Positions 1-9,452 of a stretch of 64,000 nt of DNA are shown piece after piece. The translations under genes were made by a program, and so were the position numbers. How positions within the stretch are numbered: the stretch's first letter is position 1; the number at the start of each line of letters is the position of its first letter. A model generated the notes under the pieces. The model saw only the letters and a program-made list of their open reading frames with translations. It ran no database searches and was not told the DNA's origin. The stretch is taken from positions 1-64,000 of the forward strand of contig JANQKQ010000052.1 of assembly GCA_028281105.1 (NCBI GenBank), read 5' to 3'. The stretch is from Rhizobiaceae bacterium. Its GTDB lineage: Bacteria > Pseudomonadota > Alphaproteobacteria > Rhizobiales > Rhizobiaceae.

Positions 1-583
1 GTTTGGGCCGGCGCTTTTCCTTGGGCAGGGTTTCGCGCAGGAAGAACACGCCGAACACCACGTTTGCCAGCGATACGGCCGCGGCGAAGAAGAACGGCAG
101 GCGCAAGTCGATTTCGCCCAGAACGCCACCCACCATCGGGCCGACGATGAAGCCAATGCCGACGGCGGCGCCGATCAGCCCGAAACCACGCGCGCGATCC
201 TTCTCCTCCATCGTGTCGGCGACATAGGCGTTGGCGATCGAGAACGTGGATGCCAGCGCTCCGCCCAGCGCGCGGCCGACAAACATCCAGCCGATCGACG
301 GCGCCAGCGCCAACGCGATGTTATCGAAACCCAATCCGGTCAGTGCCACCAGCAGCACCGGTTTGCGCCCGAACCGGTCGGACAGCGCGCCCATCAATGG
401 AGCCGCCAGGAACTGAACCAGGGAAAACACCACCGCGGTCGCGCCATAGATAGCTGCTGTCTGGGAAATCGTACCGCCGGTCAGTTCCTGCGCCAGCTTC
501 GGCAGGATCGGCCAGGCCAGCCCCACACCCATCATGTTGATCGTGACGGCGATGAGGACGACGAGCAGGCTGGGATTGATCAC
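1..583 (-). CDS. MFS transporter, N-terminal part (runs off the left edge)
   Basis: The reverse strand encodes the first ~194 residues of a major facilitator protein, probably a drug or metabolite exporter. After a first helix the motif-A loop SDRFGRKP is plain, followed by further hydrophobic segments and a second Arg-rich loop. This arrangement resembles the TetA/multidrug branch of the MFS. The start is taken as the GTG at 583 because an in-frame TAA lies just two codons upstream. It follows gpt on the same strand by about 40 bases, so the two may be co-transcribed. The C-terminal half lies outside the window, so substrate class is a guess. Confidence 0.8.
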   Translation of the reverse strand, partial: MINPSLLVVLIAVTINMMGVGLAWPILPKLAQELTGGTISQTAAIYGATAVVFSLVQFLAAPLMGALSDRFGRKPVLLVALTGLGFDNIALALAPSIGWMFVGRALGGALASTFSIANAYVADTMEEKDRARGFGLIGAAVGIGFIVGPMVGGVLGEIDLRLPFFFAAAVSLANVVFGVFFLRETLPKEKRRPK

Positions 584-626
584 GCGTTACGGGCTTTCGC
601 GAGATGTAGAGCGCAAAGTTTGGCGA

Positions 627-1139
627 TCAGCCGTCGTCCCCGCCGGAAATCGGCGCCGAATAGGCCAGGTCCATGTCCCAGGGAAAGTAGATCCAGGTAT
701 CCTGGGAGACCTCGGTGACGAAGGTGTCGGCCATCGGACAGCCCTTGGGCTTGGCGTAGACGGTGGCGATGTGGGCCTTGGGCAGGGTTTCGCGGATTTT
801 CTTGGCTGTCTTACCGGTGTCGGTCAGATCGTCGATCACCAGCACTTTCTCGCCGCCGTTGGAACTTTCGACGATGTCCGCCGCAACAGGCTTGAGCACC
901 AGCAGATCGCCCTGGTCCTGATATTCGTGATAGGAGGCGATGCAGAAGGTCTCGATGTTGCGGATGCCCAACTCGCGCGCGATGATCGCCGCTGGCACCA
1001 GCCCGCCGCGGGTGATCGAGACGATGGTGGTCCATTCGCCCTGGGCTTCGGCGACGCCGGCAAGCCGCCAGGCCAGTGCCTTGCAGTCGCGGTGAAACTG
1101 GTCCCAGGAAACGGGGAAAGCTTTGTTCGAGGCTGGCAT
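627..1139 (-). CDS. gpt: Xanthine(-guanine) phosphoribosyltransferase
   Basis: A 170-residue type I phosphoribosyltransferase that transfers ribose-5-phosphate from PRPP to xanthine or guanine for purine salvage. The PRPP-binding loop [13 protein letters not shown] sits near residues 99-111, preceded by the [10 protein letters not shown] segment that binds pyrophosphate. Length is close to E. coli Gpt (about 152) with a slightly longer C-terminus. The ATG at 1139 gives a start directly before the conserved N-terminal [11 protein letters not shown] segment. It lies about 160 bases downstream of mazG and upstream of the MFS gene, all on the minus strand. Specificity for xanthine over guanine is inferred from family resemblance only. 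Confidence 0.9.
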   Translation of the reverse strand: MPASNKAFPVSWDQFHRDCKALAWRLAGVAEAQGEWTTIVSITRGGLVPAAIIARELGIRNIETFCIASYHEYQDQGDLLVLKPVAADIVESSNGGEKVLVIDDLTDTGKTAKKIRETLPKAHIATVYAKPKGCPMADTFVTEVSQDTWIYFPWDMDLAYSAPISGGDDG

Positions 1140-1296
1140 GGGGCCGACGGACCTTCTCAAGCGAGTTGGATGGATTGCGTTTGAGCGTGATCCACGGACG
1201 TAGCGCGTCCGGCAGGCCCGCACAAGCGCCACCCATGGCGAACTCCACAGCCTACCGGGTTTGCGGTGGGATGGGGGCAGGGTGGTTCGCCACCGC

Positions 1297-2142
1297 CTAA
1301 TCGCGATCGTGGCGCTTTGCCTCCTGCCAGAGCCGCTCCATGGTGTCCAGATCGGCCTGGGCGGCGCTGGAGCGGCGTTCGGCCAGCTTGTCCTCCACAT
1401 ACGCGAAACGGCTGCGGACCTTGGCATTGGTGCCGCGCAGCGCCGCCTCGGGATCGATGTCCAGGTGGCGGGCCAGATTGACCACCACGAACAGCAGATC
1501 GCCGATCTCATCGGAAATCTGCACCCGTTCGCCGCCGTCGATGGCCGCGACGGTCTCGTCCAGTTCCTCATGCACCTTGTCGACAACCGCCCTGGGCTCG
1601 TCCCAGTCGAAACCGACGGTGGCGGCTTTCTTCTGCAGCTTGAGCGCGGTGGTGAGCGCGGGCAGGGTGGCCGGCACCGCATCGAGCAGGTGATTGCTTT
1701 CCTGCCTGGCCGGCAGGCCTTTAGCGGCTCGGCGTTCGGCCCGTTCCGCCTTTTCCTCCGCTTTGATGCGTTCCCAGGTCGTTTTGGCAAGCCCGGCAGC
1801 GGAGTATTCGGCGGCTGAGCGCTCCGCGTCGCCGAACACGTGCGGATGACGCCGGATCATTTTGGTGGTGATCGCCTCGACCACATCGGCAAACTCGAAC
1901 TCACCGGCTTCCTGCGCCATGCGCGCATGGTAGGCCACCTGCAACAGCAGATCGCCCAACTCGTCGCACAGGTCGTCCATGTCGCCGCGCTCGATCGCGT
2001 CGGCTACTTCGTAGGCCTCCTCGATCGTGTAGGGCGCGATCGACGCGAAATCCTGCTCCAGGTCCCACGGACAGCCGGTTTCAGGCGTCCTGAGCGCCGC
2101 CATTACCTCAAGCAGGCCGGAGATGTCTCGGGACGGATTCAT
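1297..2142 (-). CDS. mazG: Nucleoside triphosphate pyrophosphohydrolase MazG
   Basis: A 281-residue house-cleaning pyrophosphatase that hydrolyses NTPs and dNTPs to monophosphates. It has the two tandem MazG domains of the long form: the first carries EEAYE (41-45) and DELGD (60-64), the Mg-binding acidic helices, and the second carries EELDE and DEIGD. The typical N-terminal motif TGCPWDLEQ is intact. The ATG at 2142 immediately follows the TGA of the dodecin gene, so the pair is almost certainly translated from one message. Confidence 0.93.
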   Translation of the reverse strand: MNPSRDISGLLEVMAALRTPETGCPWDLEQDFASIAPYTIEEAYEVADAIERGDMDDLCDELGDLLLQVAYHARMAQEAGEFEFADVVEAITTKMIRRHPHVFGDAERSAAEYSAAGLAKTTWERIKAEEKAERAERRAAKGLPARQESNHLLDAVPATLPALTTALKLQKKAATVGFDWDEPRAVVDKVHEELDETVAAIDGGERVQISDEIGDLLFVVVNLARHLDIDPEAALRGTNAKVRSRFAYVEDKLAERRSSAAQADLDTMERLWQEAKRHDRD

Positions 2143-2346
2143 TCAGTCCTTGAGGATGAAGGTTACCTTCAAGACGACGCGGTATTCAGTGATCTTTCCG
2201 TCAGAGACCTCGACGCGGCTGTCCTTGACCCAGGCCCCGGTGACGTTTTTCAAGGTCTTTGAGGCGCGCTTGACGCCTGCCTTGACGGCATCCTCGAAGC
2301 TCTTGTCCGATGCGGCGATGATCTCAGTGACACGGGCGACGGCCAT
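2143..2346 (-). CDS. Dodecin family flavin-binding protein
   Basis: A 67-residue protein of the dodecin family, small dodecameric proteins that bind and buffer flavins in the cytoplasm. It shows the family's SDKSFEDAVKAGVKRA helix and a Trp (about residue 39) in the strand that stacks against the flavin in known dodecins. The start at 2346 was chosen because AAGGAGAT lies a few bases upstream; longer in-frame extensions lack a ribosome site. Its stop abuts the mazG start, suggesting co-expression. Confidence 0.88.
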   Translation of the reverse strand: MAVARVTEIIAASDKSFEDAVKAGVKRASKTLKNVTGAWVKDSRVEVSDGKITEYRVVLKVTFILKD

Positions 2347-2693
2347 AATCGTAATCTCCTTGTTGGATTTCATTTCGAACGGGTAGCCATAACCGAACCG
2401 GGTGGAAGGTAAAAGGGCATAGCCGGTTTCATCGAACTGTGGGACGTCGTTTCTGTTACCTGCCGATCGCATAAGATATATTATGGAACATTATTGTTGC
2501 GCCGCTAGCTGGAACAGCCCGCCACAACGATCTGATATCATGAAGAAAACCGGCTAAAACTAACGAACGGCCGTTTGCAAAGCACAACCCAGCCCGTTGT
2601 CGCATGCCATAATCTAAAACCGGACGCGAACTGTGCTGCCAACTCGCGTCCGGTCGTATCGATTTAGTCGTGGGATTGAAGCGCCGAACGCTT
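2347..2693. other. Intergenic region between the dodecin and DUF1761 genes
   Basis: No coding region is supported here. The left part (2347-2610) should hold the dodecin-mazG promoter on the minus strand and contains an AT-rich stretch around 2468-2490. The right part holds the terminator of the DUF1761 gene, listed separately. Confidence 0.6.
2611..2654 (-). terminator. Rho-independent terminator of the DUF1761 gene
   Basis: On the minus strand an 11-bp perfect stem (2644-2654 pairing with 2619-2629, 14-base loop) is followed by TTTTAG. It lies about 40 bases past the stop of the DUF1761 gene and points away from it. Confidence 0.8.
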
Positions 2694-3080
2694 CTAGAAA
2701 ATCCCCTGGCAGATGATCATAACCACGCCTATGGCGACGATATAGCCGGCATCCACGGAGACCGCCGCACCGCTCTTGCGGACGAACATGCCGCCGGAAG
2801 CGACCACCAGGGCCACTGTGATGATGACCAGGATGGCCATCATGAGCGAATCGGTGGTCGCCGTGATCCCGATTACCCAGGCCAGGCAGAATGCACCGAG
2901 CAGCTGGGTCACCATGGCGCCCACGGGCATCGAGCTGGCGCTGCCCAGGTCGACGCCGGAACCTTCGGCCCATTGCTTGCCGAACAGCCGCGGCGAGTAC
3001 CACAGCCAGCCGACCAGGAACGCCACGACGGTGCCCACGATCACCGCCAGCCAATTCACATTCGCAGTCAACTCCCCCAT
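2694..3080 (-). CDS. DUF1761 family membrane protein
   Basis: A 128-residue integral membrane protein with about four hydrophobic segments (roughly 8-28, 51-72, 77-97, 105-126). The WYSPRLFGKQW motif after the first helix is diagnostic of DUF1761, whose function is unknown. The ATG at 3080 was chosen over one 18 bases upstream because AAGGAGGCAAC provides a strong ribosome site just before it. The gene stands alone, with its own terminator downstream. Confidence 0.85.
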   Translation of the reverse strand: MGELTANVNWLAVIVGTVVAFLVGWLWYSPRLFGKQWAEGSGVDLGSASSMPVGAMVTQLLGAFCLAWVIGITATTDSLMMAILVIITVALVVASGGMFVRKSGAAVSVDAGYIVAIGVVMIICQGIF

Positions 3081-3195
3081 GTTGCCTCCTTCGAGCAAGC
3101 TCGTGTATTTCGAATTTTTGTGAAATACACGACATCGCCCGCGCGTGGCAAGTCATTTCGCCGCCGGCGCACCTGCACGATCCGCCGAACGGATT

Positions 3196-4236
3196 CTATG
3201 AGGTCTCGCCGCGCCAGTTGGGCCAGGTGTCCGCCAGCCGGTAGCCCAGCGGCCACGGATCGTCCGGATCGACGAAGTGCTGGTGGATACCCGTGATCCA
3301 GGCCCGCCCGGAAAGTTCCGGGATGATCGCGGGCTGGCCGGCCAACTGCGTTTCCTCGATGATGCGACAGTGAAACCGCGAGCCGATGATCGAGCGCGTG
3401 ATGAGCGGCTCGTCGACGCTCAGTTCGCCTCTGGCATGCAACACCGCCATGCGCGCCGAGCTTCCCGTTCCGCACGGCGAGCGGTCCAGCTTGGCCGGCT
3501 TGATGACCACCGTGTTGAGCGCCTCCAGGCCGGCATCGGTGCGCTTCGGCGGTGCGGTAAACTGGCAGAACGAGATGTGGTCCCAGGCGTTCTGCGGATG
3601 GGCGAAGCCCAGCTGCTCGTTGGCGGCATCGGTGATGATCGAGCCGATCCGGGCCAGTTCATCGGCCCTGCCCGGCACGATTTCCAGATCCAGCGAAGCC
3701 GCGTCGATCAGCACGTAGCTGTCGCCGCCGAACGCCACATCGACCTTGCGGGTGCCGAAACCGGGGATGTCCAGATCCGCATCCAGCTTGTGAACGAACG
3801 AAGGCACGTTGCGCAGGGTGATGCGCTGCGCCTTGCCGTCGGCGCAGTCGGCCACCACTTCGACCAACCCGGCCGGCGCCTGCAGGGTAAGCCGCGTGCG
3901 CGGCTCCTCCATCGCCACCAGGCCGGTATCCAACACAACGGTGGCCACGCACATGGCGTTCGAACCCGACATGGGCGGAATGTCCTCCGCCTCCATGATG
4001 ATGAAGGCGGCGTCGGCTTTGGGATCGGTCGGCGGCACCAGCAGGTTGACGTGGCGGAACACGCCGCCGTGCGGCTCGTTGATCATGAAATCGCGCAGCT
4101 TGCCGTCTCGGGCGATGAAGTCGCGTTGCTCCCATAGAGTGTCGCCGGGCGGCGGCGCGACGCCGCCGACAATGACATCCCCGATCTCGCCCTCGGCGTG
4201 GCAGCTCACGGTGTGGATGACCCGGTTCGTGCGCAT
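3196..4236 (-). CDS. Proline racemase family protein with Ser at first catalytic position
   Basis: A 346-residue member of the proline racemase / hydroxyproline epimerase / trans-3-hydroxyproline dehydratase family. The N-terminal [12 protein letters not shown] segment and the C-terminal [11 protein letters not shown] motif (Cys255) match the family. The first acid-base residue, Cys in racemases and 4-hydroxyproline epimerases and Thr in trans-3-hydroxyproline dehydratases, is Ser90 here (PMSGSN). The two-base racemase assignment is therefore unsafe. It follows the MBL-fold gene after 10 bases in the opposite reading order (both minus). No hydroxyproline degradation genes lie nearby, so the substrate cannot be inferred from context. 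Confidence 0.85.
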   Translation of the reverse strand: MRTNRVIHTVSCHAEGEIGDVIVGGVAPPPGDTLWEQRDFIARDGKLRDFMINEPHGGVFRHVNLLVPPTDPKADAAFIIMEAEDIPPMSGSNAMCVATVVLDTGLVAMEEPRTRLTLQAPAGLVEVVADCADGKAQRITLRNVPSFVHKLDADLDIPGFGTRKVDVAFGGDSYVLIDAASLDLEIVPGRADELARIGSIITDAANEQLGFAHPQNAWDHISFCQFTAPPKRTDAGLEALNTVVIKPAKLDRSPCGTGSSARMAVLHARGELSVDEPLITRSIIGSRFHCRIIEETQLAGQPAIIPELSGRAWITGIHQHFVDPDDPWPLGYRLADTWPNWRGETS

Positions 4237-4246
4237 GTGCGTGTAC

Positions 4247-5083
4247 TCAGCTGGCTGGAATTTCGATCGTCATGCCGTCATAAGCCGGCTTCACATGCGA
4301 TGGCAACTCGCCACGCAGCTTGTCATAGTCGAGAGGGATATGCATGTGGGTGAGCACCGCGCGTTCGGCCTTCAGCCGCTCTATCCATTCCAGCGCCTGG
4401 CCCACCGACCAGTGGCTGATGTGCGGCTTGTACTGGAGCGCATCGACGATCCAGCACTCAAGCCCGCTCAGCCGTTCTGCCGACGCTTCCTCAAGGTCGC
4501 TGATGTCGGGGCAGTAGGCGAGTCCGCCGGTGGTCTGCGCGCCGAAGCGAAAGCCCAGCGTCGCGGTGCGCCCGTGCACCACCGGGACCGGCAGGGCGCG
4601 AATAGGGCCGCCCTGCCCTTCAATGGTCACCGGCTTGAACGGCTCGACGACCTGCGGGTTCAGGATAGGCGGATAGAAACTGTCTTCGGGTGTGGCGAAA
4701 TAGAAGCCGAAGCGGGTATTCAACCGCTCCAACGTGGTGCTCGATGCATAAATGTCGACCCGCTTGCGCATCATGATGGCGAAGGCACGCAGATCGTCGA
4801 TGCCGTGCACATGATCGGCGTGCTCGTGGGTGTACAGGACACCGTCGAGATGGCGCACGTCGGCGTCAAGCATCTGCAGGCGGAAATCCGGACTGGTGTC
4901 CACGACGGCCGTGGTCACGCCCTGGGGACCGATCCGTTCGACCAGCAACGAGCAACGGCGGCGGCGGTTCTTCGGATTGGACGGATCGCAATCGCCCCAG
5001 TCGCCGCCGATCCGCGGCACCCCGGCCGATGACCCGCAGCCCAGTATGGTGAACCGGAGGAGGTCGCCGCCAGCCTCAGACAC
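4247..5083 (-). CDS. MBL-fold metal-dependent hydrolase (PhnP-like)
   Basis: A 278-residue metallo-beta-lactamase-fold phosphodiesterase-like protein. It begins with [17 protein letters not shown], typical of the PhnP branch that includes phosphoribosyl cyclic phosphodiesterases, and carries the metal motif THEHADH. No phn genes are near, so a role in phosphonate use is not implied; this protein usually accompanies metG and tatD in alphaproteobacteria. The start is taken as GTG at 5083, overlapping the end of tatD by 8 bases, because no ATG precedes the conserved N-terminus. The cellular substrate is unknown. Confidence 0.82.
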   Translation of the reverse strand: MSEAGGDLLRFTILGCGSSAGVPRIGGDWGDCDPSNPKNRRRRCSLLVERIGPQGVTTAVVDTSPDFRLQMLDADVRHLDGVLYTHEHADHVHGIDDLRAFAIMMRKRVDIYASSTTLERLNTRFGFYFATPEDSFYPPILNPQVVEPFKPVTIEGQGGPIRALPVPVVHGRTATLGFRFGAQTTGGLAYCPDISDLEEASAERLSGLECWIVDALQYKPHISHWSVGQALEWIERLKAERAVLTHMHIPLDYDKLRGELPSHVKPAYDGMTIEIPAS

Positions 5084-5882
5084 CGGCCGCGGCCTCGACG
5101 CTTTCAGGCGCGGGAACCTTGGAGAACAGGCGGAAGAAGTTCTCGCCGGTGCGCGCGTGGATTTCCGGCTCGCTGACGCCTTTGACCTGCGCCAGCACGG
5201 CGGCGGTCTGGGCAACAAACGCCGGTTCGTTGCGCTTGCCGCGATGCGGCACCGGCGCAAGATACGGTGCGTCGGTCTCCACCAGCAGCCGGTCGAGCGG
5301 CACCTGCGCCGCGATCGCACGCAGTTGTTCGGCGGTCTTGAAGGTCAAGATGCCGGAAAAGGAAACGTAGAAGCCCAGCTCCAGGCCGGTCATGGCCAGA
5401 TCGTGCCCGGACGAAAAGCAGTGTAGAACGGCGGGAAACGCCCCCTGCCCCGCTTCTTCGCGCAGGATCGCGATCATGTCGTCGTCGGCGTCGCGCGCAT
5501 GAATGACCAGCGGCAGGCCGGTCTCTCGCGCCGCCCGGATGTGGGTACGCAGGCCGGCGGCCTGGGCCGCGCGCGAGGAATTGTCGTAGTGGTAGTCGAG
5601 CCCGGCCTCGCCGATCGCCACCACTTTGGGATGAGCGGCCAGCCGTACCAGTTCGTCTGCCGTGATATCGGTCTCTTCGTCGGCGTTGTGCGGATGGGTG
5701 CCGACCGAGCAGGTGACCGGTTCGAACCGCTCGGCGATCGCCACGACCGAAGCGAATCGGCGCACGCGGGTGCAGATCGTCACCATGCGCCCGACGCCCG
5801 CGCCCGACGCGCGCGCGACCACGTCGTCGAGTTCGTCGGCGAAGTCCGGGAAATCCAGGTGGCAATGGGAATCGACCAGCAT
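5076..5882 (-). CDS. tatD: TatD family metal-dependent deoxyribonuclease
   Basis: A 268-residue TIM-barrel metal-dependent hydrolase. Metal-binding motifs are visible in order: DSHCHLD (4-10), GEAGLDYHYD (91-100), VIHARDA, LHCFSSG and ETDAPYLAP. TatD-type enzymes are 3'-5' exonucleases linked to DNA repair and RNA turnover, though this paralogue (YcfH-like, beside metG) has no firmly assigned role. ATG at 5882 starts 11 bases after the metG stop and the gene overlaps the next by 8 bases, so metG-tatD-MBL is one operon. Confidence 0.92.
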   Translation of the reverse strand: MLVDSHCHLDFPDFADELDDVVARASGAGVGRMVTICTRVRRFASVVAIAERFEPVTCSVGTHPHNADEETDITADELVRLAAHPKVVAIGEAGLDYHYDNSSRAAQAAGLRTHIRAARETGLPLVIHARDADDDMIAILREEAGQGAFPAVLHCFSSGHDLAMTGLELGFYVSFSGILTFKTAEQLRAIAAQVPLDRLLVETDAPYLAPVPHRGKRNEPAFVAQTAAVLAQVKGVSEPEIHARTGENFFRLFSKVPAPESVEAAAGV

Positions 5883-5893
5883 CCCGCGCGCCC

Positions 5894-7441
5894 TCACGCC
5901 TCCTCTTTCGCCACATAGCGCGGAAACACGCCCTGCGGCGCGGGCAGTTCGACATTCGCGGCGAGCGCGTGTTCGGCGCCGATATGGGCGAAAGTGCGAG
6001 CGTGCGACGACACCGCAAGCAGGTCGAGCAGGCGCCCGCACGACGACGGCATGAACGGCTGGGCCATCGCCGCCACCGCGCGGATCGTCTCGGCGGTCAC
6101 ATAAAGCACCATAGCCATGCGTGCCGGATCGGTCTTCTTGAGTGCCCACGGTTCCTGGCCGGCGAAGTAACGGTTGGCGTCGGCCACGACCGTCCAGATC
6201 GCGTCCAGCGCCTTGTGGATCTGCTGACCGTCCATGTGCGTGCGCGTCACCTCCACCAGGCCGTAGGCGGCATCGAGCAGCGCCCGATCGGCCTCGGCGA
6301 ACTCACCCGGCTCGGGCACCCGGCCGTCGCAGTTCTTGGCGATCATCGACAGCGAGCGCTGCGCCAGATTGCCCAGATCGTTCGCCAGATCGGCATTGAT
6401 GCGCGCGACGATCGCCTCATGGCTATAATTGCCGTCCTGGCCGAACGGCACTTCGCGCAGGAAGAAATAGCGGATTGGATCGACGCCGAATTCATCCGCC
6501 AGGATGAACGGATCGACCACGTTGCCGACCGACTTCGACATTTTCTCGCCACGGTTGAACAGGAACCCGTGCGAGAACACCCGTCCAGGTAGCGGCAGGC
6601 CGGCGGACATCAGGAAGGCGGGCCAGTAGACCGCGTGAAAGCGGATGATGTCCTTGCCGATGATGTGGACATCGGCGGGCCAGAACCGTGCCCGCTCGCC
6701 GCCGCCGGGCCAGTCGGTGGCGGTGATGTAGTTGGTGAGGGCGTCTACCCACACATACATCACATGCGCCTCGTCGCCCGGCACCTTGACCCCCCAGTCG
6801 AACGTGGTGCGCGAAACGGACAGGTCCCGCAGACCGCCCTTGACGAAGGAGATAACTTCGTTTCGCCGGGTCGGTGGGCCGATGAACTCGGGATTTGCCT
6901 CATAGTGCGCCAGCAGCGGCTCCTGGTAGGCCGACAGGCGGAAGAAGTAGCTCTCCTCCTCGACCCACTCGACCGGCGTGCCGCGCGGACAAACGCGGGC
7001 GCCGTCCTCGCCGACGCTGGTCTCTTCCTCGTCGTAGTAGGCCTCGTCGCGCACCGAGTACCAGCCGGCGTAGCGGTCCTTGTAGATGTCGCCATTGGCC
7101 TGCATGCGCCGCCAGATCTCCTGGCTGGCCGCGTGATGGCGTGGCTCAGTGGTGCGGATGTAATCGTCGTGTGAGGCGTCGAGCACTTCCGTCATGCGGA
7201 TGAACTCGGCCGTGTTGCGATCGGCCAGTTCGCCCGGCGACAGGCCTTCCTCGCGCGCGGTCTTCAGCATCTTCTGGCCGTGCTCGTCGACGCCGGTCAG
7301 GAAGAAAACGTCGAACCCGTCGAGCCGCTTGTAGCGGGCAAGCGCGTCGGTCGCGATCAGCTCATAGGCATGACCGATATGAGGCGCGCCATTGGGGTAG
7401 GAAATGGCCGTCGTGATGTAGAACTGGCGCTTTTCGCTCAT
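5894..7441 (-). CDS. metG: Methionyl-tRNA synthetase
   Basis: A 515-residue class I aminoacyl-tRNA synthetase charging tRNA-Met. The ATP-binding signatures are intact: HIGH within [11 protein letters not shown] near residue 20 and KMSKS within [10 protein letters not shown] near residue 300. It lacks the C-terminal tRNA-binding (EMAP/Trbp111) extension, so it is the short form common in alphaproteobacteria. It sits between holB upstream and tatD downstream on the same strand, an arrangement widely kept in this class. Confidence 0.97.
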   Translation of the reverse strand: MSEKRQFYITTAISYPNGAPHIGHAYELIATDALARYKRLDGFDVFFLTGVDEHGQKMLKTAREEGLSPGELADRNTAEFIRMTEVLDASHDDYIRTTEPRHHAASQEIWRRMQANGDIYKDRYAGWYSVRDEAYYDEEETSVGEDGARVCPRGTPVEWVEEESYFFRLSAYQEPLLAHYEANPEFIGPPTRRNEVISFVKGGLRDLSVSRTTFDWGVKVPGDEAHVMYVWVDALTNYITATDWPGGGERARFWPADVHIIGKDIIRFHAVYWPAFLMSAGLPLPGRVFSHGFLFNRGEKMSKSVGNVVDPFILADEFGVDPIRYFFLREVPFGQDGNYSHEAIVARINADLANDLGNLAQRSLSMIAKNCDGRVPEPGEFAEADRALLDAAYGLVEVTRTHMDGQQIHKALDAIWTVVADANRYFAGQEPWALKKTDPARMAMVLYVTAETIRAVAAMAQPFMPSSCGRLLDLLAVSSHARTFAHIGAEHALAANVELPAPQGVFPRYVAKEEA

Positions 7442-7477
7442 CTGGAAGATCGCAAAAGAATGGTTGCAGCCCCCCGG

Positions 7478-8548
7478 TCAGCCGATCGTCGCCATGGCCC
7501 GAAACAGGGAAACAATGACCTGCTTGCGGTCCAGGTTGTAGCTTTCGGCGAGGCTGGCGGATCGGCGCGTCTTTTCCCACAACTGCGCCCAGCGAACAAG
7601 GCGGGAAATGTCCGCCAGCCCGCTGCCGGCGTTCTTTTCGTCGCCGTCCAGCCGCGCGCTCATATGCTCGAACGCCAGATCCAGGAACAGCCGATAGCGG
7701 TCCTCGCGACCGCGCGCGGCGAGTTCGTCGGCCAGGCGATGGATGGCGGGCCAGTCCTGCCGGCCCTGGTTGGTCAGATCGGTGAGCCGCTGGGCGAGAT
7801 CCAATCCGCCTTCGCCCGCCAGCACGATGGCCCGGCGCACGGACCCGGCCGCAAGCCGCAGGAGCTCGCCGCGCCTCTCCTGGTCCAGCTCTCCGGCAAC
7901 CGCAAACTTCGCCAACACTTCCACCACCTGCTCGTCCGCCAGCGGCCGCAGCGTCAGCGGCAGGCAGCGCGAGCGCACCGTCACCGGCAGCCGGCCCGGT
8001 GAATGCGCCAGTACGAAGAACACGGTATTGGCCGGCGGCTCTTCCAGGTTCTTCAGCAGCGCGTTCGCGGCCGCGCGGTTCATGTCGTCGGCCGCATCGA
8101 TGATGCACACGCGCCATGCCGACTCTCCGGCGGTGGTCGCGAAAAAGCCGCCGGCCGCGCGGACCTCTTCGACCGTCAGCGCGGTTCTGAACCGCTTGGC
8201 CTTTTCATCCCATGGCCGGCTGACATGCAGCAGGTTTGGATGACCGCCCCGGGCGATGCGACTTGCCACCGGGTCGAGCTCATCGTGTGTTTCCAGCGTG
8301 GGGGGTGCCGACGCCGCGTCATGGTGGCGTAGGATGTGGGCGGCGAGCCGGAAGGCGAGCGTCGCCTTGCCGATGCCGCGCGGGCCCGCAATCAGCCAGG
8401 CATGGTGCAGATGGCCGGCGGCATATTGGCCCGCTACCCTGTCCGCCCCCTCCTGGTGGCCGACGAGAAGCGTGTGCTCGGCCGGGTCCGGTACGCCTTC
8501 GAGCCTGTCCCAGACCGGCCGGTCGCCATATTGCGCTTGCGCTCCCAT
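7478..8548 (-). CDS. holB: DNA polymerase III delta-prime subunit
   Basis: A 356-residue AAA+ clamp-loader subunit that helps load the beta clamp during replication. The P-loop-like GPRGIGKATLAFRLA lies near residues 54-68 and the SRC-equivalent SRCLPLTLRPL follows the sensor 1 region. The ATG at 8548 overlaps the last base of the tmk stop (TGATG), giving translational coupling; an adjacent GTG at 8551 is also possible. The tmk-holB-metG-tatD order is a standard alphaproteobacterial operon. Confidence 0.93.
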   Translation of the reverse strand: MGAQAQYGDRPVWDRLEGVPDPAEHTLLVGHQEGADRVAGQYAAGHLHHAWLIAGPRGIGKATLAFRLAAHILRHHDAASAPPTLETHDELDPVASRIARGGHPNLLHVSRPWDEKAKRFRTALTVEEVRAAGGFFATTAGESAWRVCIIDAADDMNRAAANALLKNLEEPPANTVFFVLAHSPGRLPVTVRSRCLPLTLRPLADEQVVEVLAKFAVAGELDQERRGELLRLAAGSVRRAIVLAGEGGLDLAQRLTDLTNQGRQDWPAIHRLADELAARGREDRYRLFLDLAFEHMSARLDGDEKNAGSGLADISRLVRWAQLWEKTRRSASLAESYNLDRKQVIVSLFRAMATIG

Positions 8549-9327
8549 CACCGCTTGCCGGAAGGTTTCGCGTTAGCCGAACGGCCGGCCTTGGCGGGCG
8601 CGCGCCTCGTCGCGGGCCGACCTTTGCCGGCGCTTTTCGCGCCGCGCTTGACCGGTTTCTTGTCCGGTTCACCAAACAGGCCCAGCCGCTCGCGCACGGC
8701 CGATTTGATGCGCCCGGCCACCGTCGCCGGACTGCCCTTGGCGTTGATCACCACGCAACGTTCCGGCTCCTGCTCAGCAATGCGCAGATAGGCTTCGCGC
8801 CGCTCTTGTTGCAGCTCGAGCGCTTCCTTTTCGAACCGGTCCGGCGTCTGCGCCCCATCGCGCCGCTTCTGCGCCCGTTTCATGCCTTCGGTCGGGTCTA
8901 TGTCGAGGATAATCGTCAGATCGGGGCGCACATCGCCGCACGCAACCGCCTCAAGTCCGGCAAGAAAATCTGCATCAACCGCGCCGGTCGCTCCCTGGTA
9001 CACCCGCGTTGAATCGATGAAACGGTCGCACAACACATGGGTCCCGGCGTTGAGCACCGGTTCGATGACCGTGGCCACATGGTCCGCGCGCGCGGCCGCG
9101 AACAGGATCGCCTCCATGTCGGTGCCGAGCACCTCCGCCGCGCCGGAAAGCAGCACGTGCCGGACCGCTTCCGCCCCAGGCGAGCCACCGGGTTCGCGAG
9201 TTGCGATCGCTTTCTCGCCTGATTTCTCAAGTTCCTTCAATAATCGATTGACTTGGCTGGATTTTCCGGAGCCTTCGCCGCCTTCGAATGTAATGAACAA
9301 TCCGCGTTTGTGTGCTGTGCCTGCCAA
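8548..9327 (-). CDS. tmk: Thymidylate kinase with basic C-terminal tail
   Basis: A 259-residue dTMP kinase making dTDP. The P-loop GGEGSGKSS (about 15-23), the CDRFIDST motif and a lid segment RRDGAQTPDRFE are intact. The catalytic domain ends near residue 215, as in the usual family length (205-215). It is followed by about 40 residues rich in Lys, Arg, Ala, Pro and Gly, with repeats such as KRGAKSAGKGRPATRRAPAKAG, resembling histone H1-like tails. The tail is in frame right up to the holB overlap, so it is a genuine part of the gene. Its function is unknown. Confidence 0.94.
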   Translation of the reverse strand: MAGTAHKRGLFITFEGGEGSGKSSQVNRLLKELEKSGEKAIATREPGGSPGAEAVRHVLLSGAAEVLGTDMEAILFAAARADHVATVIEPVLNAGTHVLCDRFIDSTRVYQGATGAVDADFLAGLEAVACGDVRPDLTIILDIDPTEGMKRAQKRRDGAQTPDRFEKEALELQQERREAYLRIAEQEPERCVVINAKGSPATVAGRIKSAVRERLGLFGEPDKKPVKRGAKSAGKGRPATRRAPAKAGRSANAKPSGKR

Positions 9328-9452
9328 CCAACGCCCCTTATCTCAGCCCCGCTGAATTCACGGGCACACTTTCTAGCATTGTTGCGCCAAGCGCCAAACC
9401 GCCGGTGTGGATGTTGGCTCGGTCGATCACCGCCGTTGCGGGCCGCCGACGT

